Shown: one piece after another, positions 23,947-32,347 of the stretch
How the letters are laid out: each line of letters opens with the position of its first letter
How positions within the stretch are numbered: the stretch's first letter is position 1
Assembly: GCF_002150765.1 (NCBI RefSeq)
Contig: NZ_MUYM01000074.1
Span: 1 to 53,217 of the forward strand
Direction: 5' to 3'
Length of the DNA stretch: 53,217 nucleotides
Source of the DNA: Lentzea kentuckyensis
GTDB taxonomy: Bacteria > Actinomycetota > Actinomycetes > Mycobacteriales > Pseudonocardiaceae
Made by a program: the position numbers and the translations under genes
The notes under the pieces: model-generated
Told to the model about the DNA's origin: nothing
The model's input: only the letters and a program-made list of their open reading frames with translations
Databases searched by the model: none

Positions 23947-23997
23947 CGATGAAGGGCTCCTTCATCCACGTGAGGTGGATGAAGGAGCCCTTCATCG
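23947..23997. terminator. Long palindromic bidirectional terminator/repeat
   Basis: Perfect 22-bp arms (23947-23968 and 23976-23997) with a 7-nt loop (CGTGAGG), between the convergent stops of DUF2567 (23944) and the hydro-lyase (23998). Each arm is itself a palindrome (GATGAAGG-GCT-CCTTCATC), so the DNA can fold as one long hairpin or two short ones. The TGAAGGAGCCCTTCA core resembles dispersed intergenic repeats I associate with Pseudonocardiaceae genomes (from memory). Confidence 0.75.
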
Positions 23998-24720
23998 TCA
24001 GCCGACGCGGTAGGCGAAGTCCGGCATGTCGGTCACGAACATCTGACCAGGCGCGTGCGTGATCGCGAACGGCGGCTTGGACTTCATCAGCACCGCCTGC
24101 GGAGTCACGCCGCACGCCCAGAACACCGGTACGTCACCGGGTTCCGGCTCGACGGCGTCGCCGAAGTCGGGCTGATGGATGTCGTCGATACCGAGCATCC
24201 GCGGGTCGCCCGCGCCGACCGGGGCCCCGTGCACCGAGGGCATCAGCGCGGTGACCTTGTGCGCGATGTCCACAAGGGACTCCGGAATCCACCGCATCGA
24301 CACGACCATCGGCCCGTGCAGCCTGCCCGCCGGCCGGCACTGGATGTCCGTGACGTACATGGCGACGTTCTTCTGCTGATCGACGTGCCGCAGCGGCACT
24401 CCGGCGCTTTCCAGCGCCGTCTCGAACGTGAAGCTGCAGCCGATCAGGAACGTCACCAGGTCGTCGCGCCAGTACTCCGTGGCGTCCTCGGGTTCCGCCC
24501 TGAGTTCGCCGTGCTCCCAGATGCGGTACCGCGGCGCGTGGGTGCGCACGTCCGCGTCCTGCTTGAGCGCGCTGACCGTCTCGCCGGCGTCCAGCACGTC
24601 GAGCACCGGGCACGGTTTGGGGTTGCGGTGGGTGAAGAGCAGGAAGTCGTACGCCCAGTCCTTGGGGATGGCGATGAGGTTGGCCTGTGCCTGTCCCGGT
24701 GCCTTGCCCGCTGTCGTCAT
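23998..24720 (-). CDS. Putative hydro-lyase, DUF1445 (D-glutamate cyclase-like)
   Basis: 240 aa. The start ATG 24720 overlaps the MFS stop by 4 nt (ATGA), giving strong coupling. The family signature is visible: 'KDWAYDFLLFTHRNPKPCPVLDV', 'FLIGCSFTFETAL', 'YVTDIQCRPAGRLHGPMVVSMR' and 'VFWACGVTPQAVL'. The family includes a hydro-lyase of hydroxy-acids/D-glutamate cyclase; the exact substrate is unknown. Pairing with a carboxylate-type MFS carrier suggests uptake and dehydration or cyclisation of an organic acid. A GntR-type palindrome sits upstream of the operon. The 3' end is closed by the 22-bp palindrome. Confidence 0.82.
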   Translation of the reverse strand: MTTAGKAPGQAQANLIAIPKDWAYDFLLFTHRNPKPCPVLDVLDAGETVSALKQDADVRTHAPRYRIWEHGELRAEPEDATEYWRDDLVTFLIGCSFTFETALESAGVPLRHVDQQKNVAMYVTDIQCRPAGRLHGPMVVSMRWIPESLVDIAHKVTALMPSVHGAPVGAGDPRMLGIDDIHQPDFGDAVEPEPGDVPVFWACGVTPQAVLMKSKPPFAITHAPGQMFVTDMPDFAYRVG

Positions 24721-25961
24721 TCCAGCTCCTTGTTGACCGTCTCCGGCAGCCAGATCAACGCGACGACCGCGATCCCGTACGCCGCCGCCCCGAACAGCAT
24801 GGCACCGCCGATGCCGAGCCGGTCGGCCATGAACCCGACCAGTCCCGGGAAAACGGCGCCGAACGCACGTCCGAAGTTGTAGGTGAAGCCCTGCCCGGTA
24901 CCTCGCAACCGCGTCGGGTAGAGCTCGCTGAGGTAGCTGCCGAACCCGCTGAAGATCGCGGACATGCAGAACCCGAGCGGGAAGCCGAGGAACATGACCA
25001 ACGTGTTGGCACCGTTGGGAATCTGCGTGTAGGCGACGATCAGCAACGCGCTGGCGATCGCGAACAGCGTGAAGGTCTTCTTGCGCCCCAGGTAGTCCGT
25101 GAGATAGCCGCCGCTGACGTACCCGATCCACGCGCCGGTGATGAGGAACGCGAGGTAGCCGCCGGTGCCGATGATGGTCAGGCCGCGGCCGGTCTGCAGG
25201 AACGCGGGCAGCCAGGTCGCGAGGGTGTAGTAACCGCCCTGGACGCCGGTGGCGAGCAGCGCCGCGAACAGCGTGGTCTTGAGGATCGGGCCCTGGAAGA
25301 TCTTCGGGAAGGTGCCGCCTTCTTTGGGCTGTGCCTTGGTTTCCGGGGCGTCGTCGACGTTGCGGCGCACGTAGAAGATGAGGATCGCCGGGAGCGCGCC
25401 GGTCCAGAACATGATGCGCCACGACCAGGCCGGGTCCGCGAGCGACGCGACCAGGGTGTTGATGATGACCGCGAGTCCCCAGCCGGCCGCCCAGGCGCTC
25501 TGGATGAACGCCACCGTGCGGCCGCGGTACTTCGGCTTGCAGTACTCGGCCACGAGGATCGCCCCGGCCGCCCACTCGCCGCCGAAGCCGAGGCCCTGCA
25601 GCGCGCGGAAGATCAGCAAGGTCTCGTAGCTGGTCGCGAACCCGCACAGCACGGTGAAGAACGCGTACGCCGCGACCGTGATGATCAGGGTTTTCGACCG
25701 GCCGAACCGGTCGGCCATGATGCCCGCCACCGCGCCGCCGATGGCGCTCATGAGCAGCGTGCTCGTACCCAGCAGGCCTGCTTCGGCCTTGGTGAGGCCG
25801 AAGTAGCCGCTGATCGCGACCAGGCTCAGCGGCAGGACCCAGTAGTCGTAGGAGTCCAGTCCGTAGCCGCCGAACGCGCCGATGAACGCGCGCCTGCCCT
25901 TCTGGCCGAGAGTGCGGAACCAGGCGAAACGGCCTGTGTCCTCGGTCGTGGTCGTGCTCAT
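24717..25961 (-). CDS. MFS transporter (carboxylate/sialate-type)
   Basis: 414 aa, twelve membrane segments. MFS signatures are 'GIMADRFGRSKT' (residues about 80-92, loop 2-3) and 'GYLTDYLGRKKT' in the second half. 'GFGGEWAAGAILVAEY' is typical of the SHS/AAHS branch for small organic acids (lactate, pyruvate, aromatic acids). It is first in an operon with the DUF1445 hydro-lyase. GAGGTG lies in front of the ATG at 25961. A 17-bp palindrome 57-73 nt upstream (26018-26034) probably binds a GntR-type regulator. The substrate is unproven; a hydroxycarboxylate is likely from the context. Confidence 0.88.
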   Translation of the reverse strand: MSTTTTEDTGRFAWFRTLGQKGRRAFIGAFGGYGLDSYDYWVLPLSLVAISGYFGLTKAEAGLLGTSTLLMSAIGGAVAGIMADRFGRSKTLIITVAAYAFFTVLCGFATSYETLLIFRALQGLGFGGEWAAGAILVAEYCKPKYRGRTVAFIQSAWAAGWGLAVIINTLVASLADPAWSWRIMFWTGALPAILIFYVRRNVDDAPETKAQPKEGGTFPKIFQGPILKTTLFAALLATGVQGGYYTLATWLPAFLQTGRGLTIIGTGGYLAFLITGAWIGYVSGGYLTDYLGRKKTFTLFAIASALLIVAYTQIPNGANTLVMFLGFPLGFCMSAIFSGFGSYLSELYPTRLRGTGQGFTYNFGRAFGAVFPGLVGFMADRLGIGGAMLFGAAAYGIAVVALIWLPETVNKELE

Positions 25962-26017
25962 GCGACACCTCGCAGCGTGGTGGAGGAGTGGTCGATGTGA
26001 TGTAGCGCTCAGGGTAA

Positions 26018-26034
26018 GGATTGTTCAACAATCC
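26018..26034. promoter_or_regulatory. GntR-type operator palindrome
   Basis: GGATTGTT-C-AACAATCC, perfect 8-bp arms. TTGTT-N-AACAA is the style of FadR/GntR-family boxes. It lies upstream of the MFS/hydro-lyase operon (start 25961) and 143 bp from the divergent hydrolase. No GntR gene is in the window. The rest of 25962-26177 shows no gene. Confidence 0.6.
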
Positions 26035-26177
26035 CACAAGGCCACAATTCAACGATCCGACGATCGTCTCTCGGGAGCTGGGCTTGATGGCGTCCGCAAG
26101 TACCACTATCGGGCAGGGGTCAACGGTTCACGGGTGGTCAGGCGTTGAGGTGGTGGACACCGGAGGAGGAACAACGA

Positions 26178-26990
26178 GTGATCACCTCGGTGGATGGCAC
26201 GACCATCGGTTACCGGACGACGGGCAGAGGCCCTGGTGTGCTGGTCGTTCCCGGTCCGATGGAGGGCGCTGACGACTTCCAGGAGCTGGCGGACGCGCTC
26301 GCGAGCGGCTTCACCGTCCACGTCGTCGACCGCCGAGGCCGCGGCGAGAGCGGGCCGCACCGAGCCGGCCACGGTCTGCGGACCGAGGTCGAGGACGTCC
26401 GGGCCGTCCTGGTCGCCACCGGCGCGCAGCGGTTGTTCGGCGTCAGCTCCGGTGCGGTGATCGCGCTGCAAACGGCCCTGCAACTGCCCGGCATCACCCA
26501 CGTCGCCGCATACGAGCCACCGTTCGGCGTGGTGAAGCACAAGCGCGAGGTGATCCGCCGGTTCGAGCAGGAGGTCGCGGCCGGGCAGGATCTCGAGGCG
26601 GTGGTCACGATCGCCAGGGGGTTCGGGATCGGGCCGCGATGGCTGCGGATGATGCTGCGAATCGCGCCGCGCGGGTTTCTCGTCGCGGCGGCGCGCAAGA
26701 TGGTGGCAGAGGAAGGGGAGGACCTGTTCGAGGGTCTGCCGACCGTGCGCCACGACCTGAGGATCGTGGAGGAGGGCAGCGCGAACCTGGCGCGCTTCGG
26801 GGCGCTCCGCGGGCACGTGCTGCTGATCGGCGGCACCGACTCGCCGCGCCACCTCGTGGGAGGCCTGTACGCGCTCGCCGATCTGCTGCCGGATGCCGAG
26901 AAGATCCTCGTCGAGAAAGCCCACCACTTCAGCGCGAGCGAGAACCCCCGGCTCGTCCTGCCCGCGCTGCAGAACTTCCTGGGCGCCTAG
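26178..26990 (+). CDS. Alpha/beta hydrolase
   Basis: 270 aa, starting at GTG 26178, 7 nt after GGAGGAGGA. The nucleophile elbow is G-V-S-S-G with Ser90; 'VVDRRGRGESGP' follows strand 4, and the catalytic His is probably in 'EKAHHFSASENP' near the C-terminus. It has the length and cap pattern ('YEPPFGVVKHKREVIRRFE') of small esterase/haloperoxidase-like hydrolases. The substrate is unknown. It ends in a CTAG shared with the stop of the convergent LON-domain gene. Confidence 0.83.
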   Translation: MITSVDGTTIGYRTTGRGPGVLVVPGPMEGADDFQELADALASGFTVHVVDRRGRGESGPHRAGHGLRTEVEDVRAVLVATGAQRLFGVSSGAVIALQTALQLPGITHVAAYEPPFGVVKHKREVIRRFEQEVAAGQDLEAVVTIARGFGIGPRWLRMMLRIAPRGFLVAAARKMVAEEGEDLFEGLPTVRHDLRIVEEGSANLARFGALRGHVLLIGGTDSPRHLVGGLYALADLLPDAEKILVEKAHHFSASENPRLVLPALQNFLGA

Positions 26991-27667
26991 TTCGGGTTCG
27001 GCACGTGCCCGAACTCGGTCAGCGGCACCGGAACTGCCTTCAGCGCGCTGAGAATTCCGGTCTCCCGGTGCAACATCCGCCGGACCAGTCGCAACCGCCG
27101 GGCCGGCGACCGTTCCTCCAGCAACCGCTGCCGATCCTCGACGGGCAACAGGCAGTCGGCCGCCAGCAGGTACGACAGCGCTCCCAGCGAGACGTCGTCC
27201 GAGGGCGGCGACCAGTCCTCGCGGTGCCAGGCCGCGCCGCAGTACCGCTCGTGGGCGGCGCGCGCCCCGCGTTCGAGGATCGGCACGACTTCCAGGGCGG
27301 CCTCGGGCACCACGGAGTCCTCGATGTAGTCGATGTGCCCCAACAGGTACGGCGCGGTGGTGGTGTCGACGTCGAGCAGCCGGAACCGACGCACGCCACG
27401 CGTCACGATGTCGAAGCGGCCCTCTGGCAGCGGGCGGGCGTCCAGCAGGTCCGCGGAGCAGCCGATGTCCTGCAGGGAACCGACGTTGTCGGCGCCCACC
27501 TCCCAGCCCTCCTTGATGCACACCACGCCGAACGTGCGGCCGAACAGCGAGCCGGTCATCAGGTCGACGACGAGCTGGCGGTAGCGGGGCTCGAAGATGT
27601 GCAACGGCAAGGACGCCCCGGGGAGCAGCACGGTGCCCAAAGGGAAGAGCGGAAGCGTCTCGGCCAC
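26987..27667 (-). CDS. LON substrate-binding-domain protein
   Basis: 226 aa, starting at GTG 27667 (MAETLPLFPLGTVLLPGAS), 6 nt after TAACGT (27674-27679, minus strand), so probably leaderless. Residues 4-205 form the LON N-domain ('LPLFPLGTVLLPGASLPLHIFEPRYR', 'FDIVTRGVRRFRLLD'). There is no AAA+ or protease part, as in stand-alone LON-like proteins whose role is unknown (possibly substrate recruitment). It lies 9 nt before nrtR on the same strand and overlaps the convergent hydrolase by 4 nt. Confidence 0.85.
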   Translation of the reverse strand: MAETLPLFPLGTVLLPGASLPLHIFEPRYRQLVVDLMTGSLFGRTFGVVCIKEGWEVGADNVGSLQDIGCSADLLDARPLPEGRFDIVTRGVRRFRLLDVDTTTAPYLLGHIDYIEDSVVPEAALEVVPILERGARAAHERYCGAAWHREDWSPPSDDVSLGALSYLLAADCLLPVEDRQRLLEERSPARRLRLVRRMLHRETGILSALKAVPVPLTEFGHVPNPN

Positions 27668-27676
27668 GCGTCCACG

Positions 27677-28381
27677 TTACGGGCTGGCACTCCCGCCCGC
27701 CGGACGGCCAGATCCAGGGGGCCTGAGCACGGCGAACGGATCGGTCACCTTGATTCCCTTGGCGCTGAACCGGAACAACGCGGCGGGGCGGCCGCCGGAC
27801 GGGCCGGGGGGAGCGGTGCCACCCGTGGGTTCCAGCAGCAGGCGGCGGGAGAGCACGCGCTGGAGGTTCGTCGCGGACACCCGGTAGCCCAGGGCCGCCG
27901 AGTAGTGGTCGCGCAGCAGCGAGATGGTGAACTCCGGCGGTGCCAGCGCGAAGCCGAGGTTCGTGTACGAGAGCTTCGAGCCTAGCCTGTGCCGCGCTCG
28001 GTGCACGATCGAGGAGTGGTCGAACGCCATCGCGGGGAGCGTGTCCACGCAGTGCCACTCGGTGTCCGCCGGCCGCTCCGGATCGACGTCCGAAGGGACC
28101 AGCCCGAGGAACGCCGTCGCGACGACGCGGGGTCCCGGGACGCGGTCCGGGGCGCTGAAAACCGCGAGCTGCTCGACGTGTGACAGTTGTCGCACGTCGA
28201 CTTTTTCCGCCAGCTGACGGCGGATGGAGGACTCCACGTCCTCGTCCACCCGCAGCTCTCCACCCGGCAACGACCAGCGGTGAGCGTGTGGCTCCCGTGC
28301 GCGCTCCCACAGCATGACCTGGAGTGACGCACCTCTCACCCGCAGCACAGCTGCCAGAACTTCATGCCCCACGCCCGCCAC
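27677..28381 (-). CDS. nrtR: Nudix-related transcriptional regulator of NAD biosynthesis
   Basis: 234 aa from GTG 28381 (MAGVGHEVLAAVLRVRG), 7 nt after TAGTAT on the minus strand; several GTGs nearby make the exact start uncertain. Residues 5-140 are a Nudix fold ('HRWSLPGGELRVDEDVESSIRRQLAEK') in which the box is degenerate (E-K-V in place of REUXEE). This fits a sensor that binds ADP-ribose-type NAD metabolites rather than cleaving them. Residues 150-225 form a wHTH ('KLSYTNLGFALAPPEFTISLL', 'YRVSATNLQRVLSRR'). It is divergent from nadABC with a 23-bp palindrome between, as for mycobacterial NrtR: when NAD is sufficient it represses de novo synthesis. Confidence 0.88.
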   Translation of the reverse strand: MAGVGHEVLAAVLRVRGASLQVMLWERAREPHAHRWSLPGGELRVDEDVESSIRRQLAEKVDVRQLSHVEQLAVFSAPDRVPGPRVVATAFLGLVPSDVDPERPADTEWHCVDTLPAMAFDHSSIVHRARHRLGSKLSYTNLGFALAPPEFTISLLRDHYSAALGYRVSATNLQRVLSRRLLLEPTGGTAPPGPSGGRPAALFRFSAKGIKVTDPFAVLRPPGSGRPAGGSASP

Positions 28382-28389
28382 TCGGCTGA

Positions 28390-28425
28390 TACTATCGGCC
28401 ACGTTTTCGACCAGTAGGCGAAAAC
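28390..28425. promoter_or_regulatory. NrtR operator with shared -10 region
   Basis: The palindrome GTTTTCG-N9-CGAAAAC (28403-28425) lies between nrtR and nadA. TACTAT/ATAGTA (28390-28395) reads as a -10 element in both directions: on the minus strand it is 7 nt before the nrtR GTG, on the plus strand it would start nadA transcription near 28402, inside the palindrome. One bound regulator could therefore repress both genes. Confidence 0.65.
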
Positions 28426-28445
28426 CTGGAACCGAGGAGGCAGCG

Positions 28446-29465
28446 ATGGTCGCTACCGCAACCGTGGAGCGAACCGCGTCAGGTGTGTTCGGCGGAGTCG
28501 AGCCGGACGCGGCGTGGCGGGAAGAGGTGTTGCGCCTCGCGAAGGAGCGGGATGCGGTCATCCTGGCGCACAACTACCAGCTGCCCGAGATCCAGGACAT
28601 CGCCCACCACACCGGCGACTCCCTCGCGCTTTCCCGCATCGCGGCCCAGTCCGACGCGCAGACGATCATCTTCTGCGGCGTGCACTTCATGGCCGAGACG
28701 GCGAAGATCCTGGCGCCGCGGAAGACCGTGCTGATCCCGGACGAGCGCGCGGGCTGCTCGCTCGCCGACTCGATCACCGGCGCCCAGCTGCGCGAGTGGA
28801 AGGCGGAGCACCCCGGCGCGGTCGTCGTGTCCTATGTGAACACCACGGCCGAGGTGAAGGCGGAGACGGACATCTGCTGCACGTCGTCGAACGCCGTCGA
28901 CGTGGTGCGCTCGATCCCGGCCGACCGCGAGGTGCTGTTCTGCCCGGACCAGTTCCTGGGCGCGCACGTCAAGCGCGAGACCGGCCGCGAGAACCTGCAC
29001 ATCTGGGCGGGCGAGTGCCACGTCCACGCCGGCATCAACGGTCCTGAGCTGGCCGAACGCGCCGCCGCGAACCCGGACGCCGACCTGTTCATCCACCCGG
29101 AGTGCGGGTGCGCGACCTCCGCGCTCTACCTGAGCGGCGAGGGCATCGTCCCGGCGGAGAAGGTCAAGATCCTCTCGACCGGCGACATGATCACCGCGGC
29201 CCGCTCGACGAAGGCGACCAAGGTGCTCGTCGCGACCGAGGTCGGCATGCTGCACCAGCTGCGCAAGGCCGCCCCGGAGATCGACTTCCGCGCCGTCAAC
29301 GACCGCGCGTCCTGCACCTACATGAAGATGATCACGCCGGCCGCGCTGCTGCGGTGCGTGCGCGACGGCCTGGACGAGGTGCACGTGGACCTGGAGACCG
29401 CCAAGCGCGCCCAGGGCGCCGTGCAGCGCATGATCGAGATCGGCCAGCCCGGCGGCGGTGAGTGA
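28446..29465 (+). CDS. nadA: Quinolinate synthase A
   Basis: 339 aa, starting at ATG 28446 (MVATATVERTASG) after GAGGAGG. Characteristic stretches are 'AVILAHNYQLPEIQDIAHHTGDS' and 'IFCGVHFMAETAKIL'. The three [4Fe-4S] ligand cysteines are expected in 'DERAGCSLAD', 'HPECGC' and 'RASCTYMKM'. It condenses iminoaspartate (from NadB) with dihydroxyacetone phosphate to form quinolinate; the cluster is oxygen-sensitive. It is the first gene of the nadABC operon and overlaps nadB by one base (TGATG). Confidence 0.97.
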   Translation: MVATATVERTASGVFGGVEPDAAWREEVLRLAKERDAVILAHNYQLPEIQDIAHHTGDSLALSRIAAQSDAQTIIFCGVHFMAETAKILAPRKTVLIPDERAGCSLADSITGAQLREWKAEHPGAVVVSYVNTTAEVKAETDICCTSSNAVDVVRSIPADREVLFCPDQFLGAHVKRETGRENLHIWAGECHVHAGINGPELAERAAANPDADLFIHPECGCATSALYLSGEGIVPAEKVKILSTGDMITAARSTKATKVLVATEVGMLHQLRKAAPEIDFRAVNDRASCTYMKMITPAALLRCVRDGLDEVHVDLETAKRAQGAVQRMIEIGQPGGGE

Positions 29466-31078
29466 TGGCCGCGCGCTGGGAGGCGCGGGCCGACCTGATC
29501 GTGGTCGGCACGGGCGTGGCGGGGCTGACCGCCGCGCTCCGGGCTCGTGAGCTGGGGCTGCGCGTCCTCGTCGTCACGAAGGCGGCGGGCGACGACGGCA
29601 ACACGCGCTGGGCTCAGGGCGGCGTCGCCGTTGTCATGCAGGACCAGCACGACCCCGGTGACACGGTGGGGCGGCACATCGAGGACACGCTGACGGCGGG
29701 CGCGGGCCTCTGTGACGACGCGGCGGTCACGGCGATCATCACCGACGGACCTCAGGCCGTCGCGAGGCTGCGCGAGCGCGGTGCGACATTCGACGCGAAG
29801 CCCGACGGGCTGCTGGAACGCACCCGCGAAGGCGGCCACAGCGCGTTCCGCGTCGTGCACGCCGGCGGTGACGCGACCGGCGCCGAGGTCGAACGCGCAC
29901 TGCTCAAGGCCACTGTGGACGGACGGGTTCCGCTGCTGGAGAACCACGTCGCGGTGGACGCGGTGAGGACCCCGTTCGGTGCCGTGGCCGGCTTGCTGGT
30001 GCTCGACAGCAACGGCGTACCCGGCGTGCTGACCGCGCCCGCCGTGCTGCTCGCGACCGGTGGCCTCGGCCAGATGTACCAGGCGACCTCGAACCCGTCC
30101 GTCGCGACGGGCGACGGGCTGGCGCTGGCGTTGCGGGCCGGTGCGCTGGCCGCGGACGTCGAGTTCATCCAGTTCCACCCGACCGTGCTCTACACGGGCA
30201 GGGGCGCGCGAGGCCGTTGCCCGCTCGTCACGGAGGCCGTGCGCGGTGAGGGTGCCGTGCTGGTCGACGCGACCGGCGCCCGCGTGATGAAGGGCGTGCA
30301 CCCGCTGGAGGACCTCGCGCCGCGCGACGTCGTGGCGGCCGCGATCACCCGCCACATGGCTCTTGAGCCCGGTGGTGTCGACGACCACGTGTTCCTGGAC
30401 GCGACCTCGTTGCACGACATGGCAACGCGCTTCCCGACCGTGTACGCGGCCTGCGTCTCGGTCGGCGTCGACCCGGCCGTGGACCCGATTCCCGTTGCCC
30501 CGGCGGCACACTTCGCCTGCGGTGGCGTGGTCTCGACGGTCGATGGACGCACCGGCGTGACCGGCCTGTACGCGGTCGGCGAGGTCGCCCGCACCGGTCT
30601 GCACGGCGCGAACCGCCTGGCCTCCAACAGCCTGCTCGAAGGCCTGGTCTGCGGCACGCGCGCGGCCGAGGCCGTGGCCGCCGATCTGGCGGTCGGGTTC
30701 ATCGCGCCCGTCCGCGCCGTCGACCCCGTGCTGCCCACGGCCCCGGTCGCCGACCGGGACCTGCTCCAGCGCGTGATGTCCCGCTACGCGGCGATCGGCC
30801 GGGACGCGGAAGGTCTCGCGGTCGTCGGGTCGGTGCTCGACGTGTCCACTGTGGACAAGCAGCTGGAGTCGCGCGAACTGGTCGAGGACGCCGCCCTGAC
30901 CATCGCCGCCCGCGCCCTGATCGCGGCGGCCCAGGAACGCACCGAGTCGCGCGGCTGTCACGTCCGCACCGACTTCACCGAGCGTTCCGAGGCGTGGCAA
31001 CGCAGTCAGCTCGTCCGGCTCACCCCGACCGGTCAGCCCGTGCTGGCCGATCCCGTTCTCGCGGAGGGTGTCGCATGA
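29465..31078 (+). CDS. nadB: L-aspartate oxidase
   Basis: 537 aa from ATG 29465 (a GTG at 29462 is also in frame). The N-terminal FAD-binding motif is 'LIVVGTGVAGLTAALRA' (residues about 13-29). 'KAAGDDGNTRWAQGGVAVV' and 'TRFPTVYAACVSVGVDP' are signature segments of the succinate-dehydrogenase-like flavoprotein superfamily, and 'CGGVVSTVDGRTGVTGLYAVGEVA' is the C-terminal FAD contact. It oxidises aspartate to iminoaspartate. The 3' end overlaps nadC by 4 nt (ATGA), so all three nad genes are translationally coupled. Confidence 0.97.
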   Translation: MAARWEARADLIVVGTGVAGLTAALRARELGLRVLVVTKAAGDDGNTRWAQGGVAVVMQDQHDPGDTVGRHIEDTLTAGAGLCDDAAVTAIITDGPQAVARLRERGATFDAKPDGLLERTREGGHSAFRVVHAGGDATGAEVERALLKATVDGRVPLLENHVAVDAVRTPFGAVAGLLVLDSNGVPGVLTAPAVLLATGGLGQMYQATSNPSVATGDGLALALRAGALAADVEFIQFHPTVLYTGRGARGRCPLVTEAVRGEGAVLVDATGARVMKGVHPLEDLAPRDVVAAAITRHMALEPGGVDDHVFLDATSLHDMATRFPTVYAACVSVGVDPAVDPIPVAPAAHFACGGVVSTVDGRTGVTGLYAVGEVARTGLHGANRLASNSLLEGLVCGTRAAEAVAADLAVGFIAPVRAVDPVLPTAPVADRDLLQRVMSRYAAIGRDAEGLAVVGSVLDVSTVDKQLESRELVEDAALTIAARALIAAAQERTESRGCHVRTDFTERSEAWQRSQLVRLTPTGQPVLADPVLAEGVA

Positions 31079-31911
31079 CCATCGATTGGGACGACGCGAA
31101 CCGGGTCATCCAGCTCGCGCTGGAAGAAGACCTCCGCTACGGCCTGGACGCCACCACGTTGGCGACCGTGCCGGAGAAGGCCGCGGCCACCGCGGAGATC
31201 ACGCCTCGCGCCTCGGGCGTGCTGTGCGGTGTTTCCATCGCGCGTGCTGCTTTCCAGCGCTATCTGCCCGAGGTCGAGGTGCTGTCCGAGGCCACCGACG
31301 GCGACAAGGCCGTGCCGGGTGAGCCCGCACTGGTGCTCACCGGCCCGGCCCGTGGCCTGCTCACGGTCGAGCGCACGGCGTTGAACCTGATCTGCCACCT
31401 GTCCGGCATCGCCACGCAGACCGCCCGCTGGGTGACGGCGATCGAGGGCACCGGTGCTGCTGTGCGCGACTCGCGGAAGACGTTGCCAGGTCTCAGGCTT
31501 CTGCAGAAGTACGCGGTCCGCTGCGGCGGCGGCGTGAACCACCGCATGGGCCTCGGCGACGCGATCCTGATCAAGGACAACCACGTCGCCGCGGCGGGTT
31601 CCGTCGGTGCGGCGATCCGTGCGGCCCGTGCGCACGCGCCGGAACTGCTGATGGAGGTCGAGGTCGACAGCCTGGAGCAGCTCGACGAGGCTCTGGCCGA
31701 AGGCGCGGAACTGGTGCTGCTGGACAACTTCACGCCCGAGCAGTGTGCGGAAGCCGTGCGGCGCAGGCCGGCGAACGTCAAGCTGGAGGCGTCCGGCGGG
31801 CTCACGCTGGACGTGGCCCGCCGGTACGCCGAAACCGGCGTGGACTACCTCGCGGTCGGCGGTCTCACGCACTCCAGCCCGTCACTCGACCTCGGCCTCG
31901 ACCTTCGCTAG
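31075..31911 (+). CDS. nadC: Nicotinate-nucleotide diphosphorylase (quinolinate phosphoribosyltransferase)
   Basis: 278 aa, starting at ATG 31075 within the nadB stop (ATGA). Conserved active-site segments are 'LLTVERTALNLICHLSGIAT', 'DSRKTLPGLRLLQKYAV', 'GGVNHRMGLGDAILIKDNH' and 'EVEVDSLEQLDEAL', which carry the Arg/Lys/His/Glu residues that bind quinolinate and PRPP. It forms nicotinate mononucleotide with CO2 release. It is the last gene of the operon; its end overlaps the convergent monooxygenase-like gene by 30 nt. Confidence 0.97.
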   Translation: MTIDWDDANRVIQLALEEDLRYGLDATTLATVPEKAAATAEITPRASGVLCGVSIARAAFQRYLPEVEVLSEATDGDKAVPGEPALVLTGPARGLLTVERTALNLICHLSGIATQTARWVTAIEGTGAAVRDSRKTLPGLRLLQKYAVRCGGGVNHRMGLGDAILIKDNHVAAAGSVGAAIRAARAHAPELLMEVEVDSLEQLDEALAEGAELVLLDNFTPEQCAEAVRRRPANVKLEASGGLTLDVARRYAETGVDYLAVGGLTHSSPSLDLGLDLR

Positions 31912-32307
31912 CGGCTGGTACCGCTCCACACCGACGTGCTGGACGCCGGGGAAGTTCTGCACCCGGCGCCAGTCCGCGGTGCGTGAGCCGACGCCGTTGC
32001 CACTCGACACCGCGTCGACGTGGTCCGCGGCGCTGACCCACTCCGCGACGTTGACGACGCGCTTGCCGTCGTCGCGGATGTGAAACGCCGCGGAGATGCC
32101 GCCGGGGTGCGGGTTCGGCTCGCTCGCCAGCGCGACGAACACCGAGTCGACCCACGCCTTCGCGGTGGCCTCGCTGTCGGTGTCGACCGTCACCAGGACG
32201 ACGCAGCCGACGTCGCGGTCACCGCGCGGGTTGCTGGCCCGGTAGAGCTTGAAGCCGTCGAGGTCGGTGCGGCTGCGGAAGAACGAGGGCAGTGCGGGAA
32301 GAGTCAT
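31882..32307 (-). CDS. Antibiotic-biosynthesis-monooxygenase-like (ABM) protein
   Basis: 141 aa. A single ferredoxin-like ABM fold: 'GCVVLVTVDTDSEATAKAWVDSVFVAL', a central strand with 'GGISAAFHIRDDGKRVVNVAEWVSAADHVDA', and a C-terminal 'HVGVERYQPL'. ABM-domain proteins are small cofactor-free oxygenases or heme/anthrone-type binding proteins; the W/N/H residues needed for anthrone oxidation cannot be confirmed. The leader has GGGGG before the ATG at 32307. It overlaps the nadC end by 30 nt on the opposite strand. Confidence 0.75.
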   Translation of the reverse strand: MTLPALPSFFRSRTDLDGFKLYRASNPRGDRDVGCVVLVTVDTDSEATAKAWVDSVFVALASEPNPHPGGISAAFHIRDDGKRVVNVAEWVSAADHVDAVSSGNGVGSRTADWRRVQNFPGVQHVGVERYQPLAKVEAEVE

Positions 32308-32347
32308 GCCCCCGATCCTGTGAGCTCGACCTAACTTGAGGTCAAGC

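Noticed and set aside
28314..28445. In-frame upstream extension of nadA
   Set aside because: It would cross nrtR and the operator; ATG 28446 has a strong RBS and matches family length.
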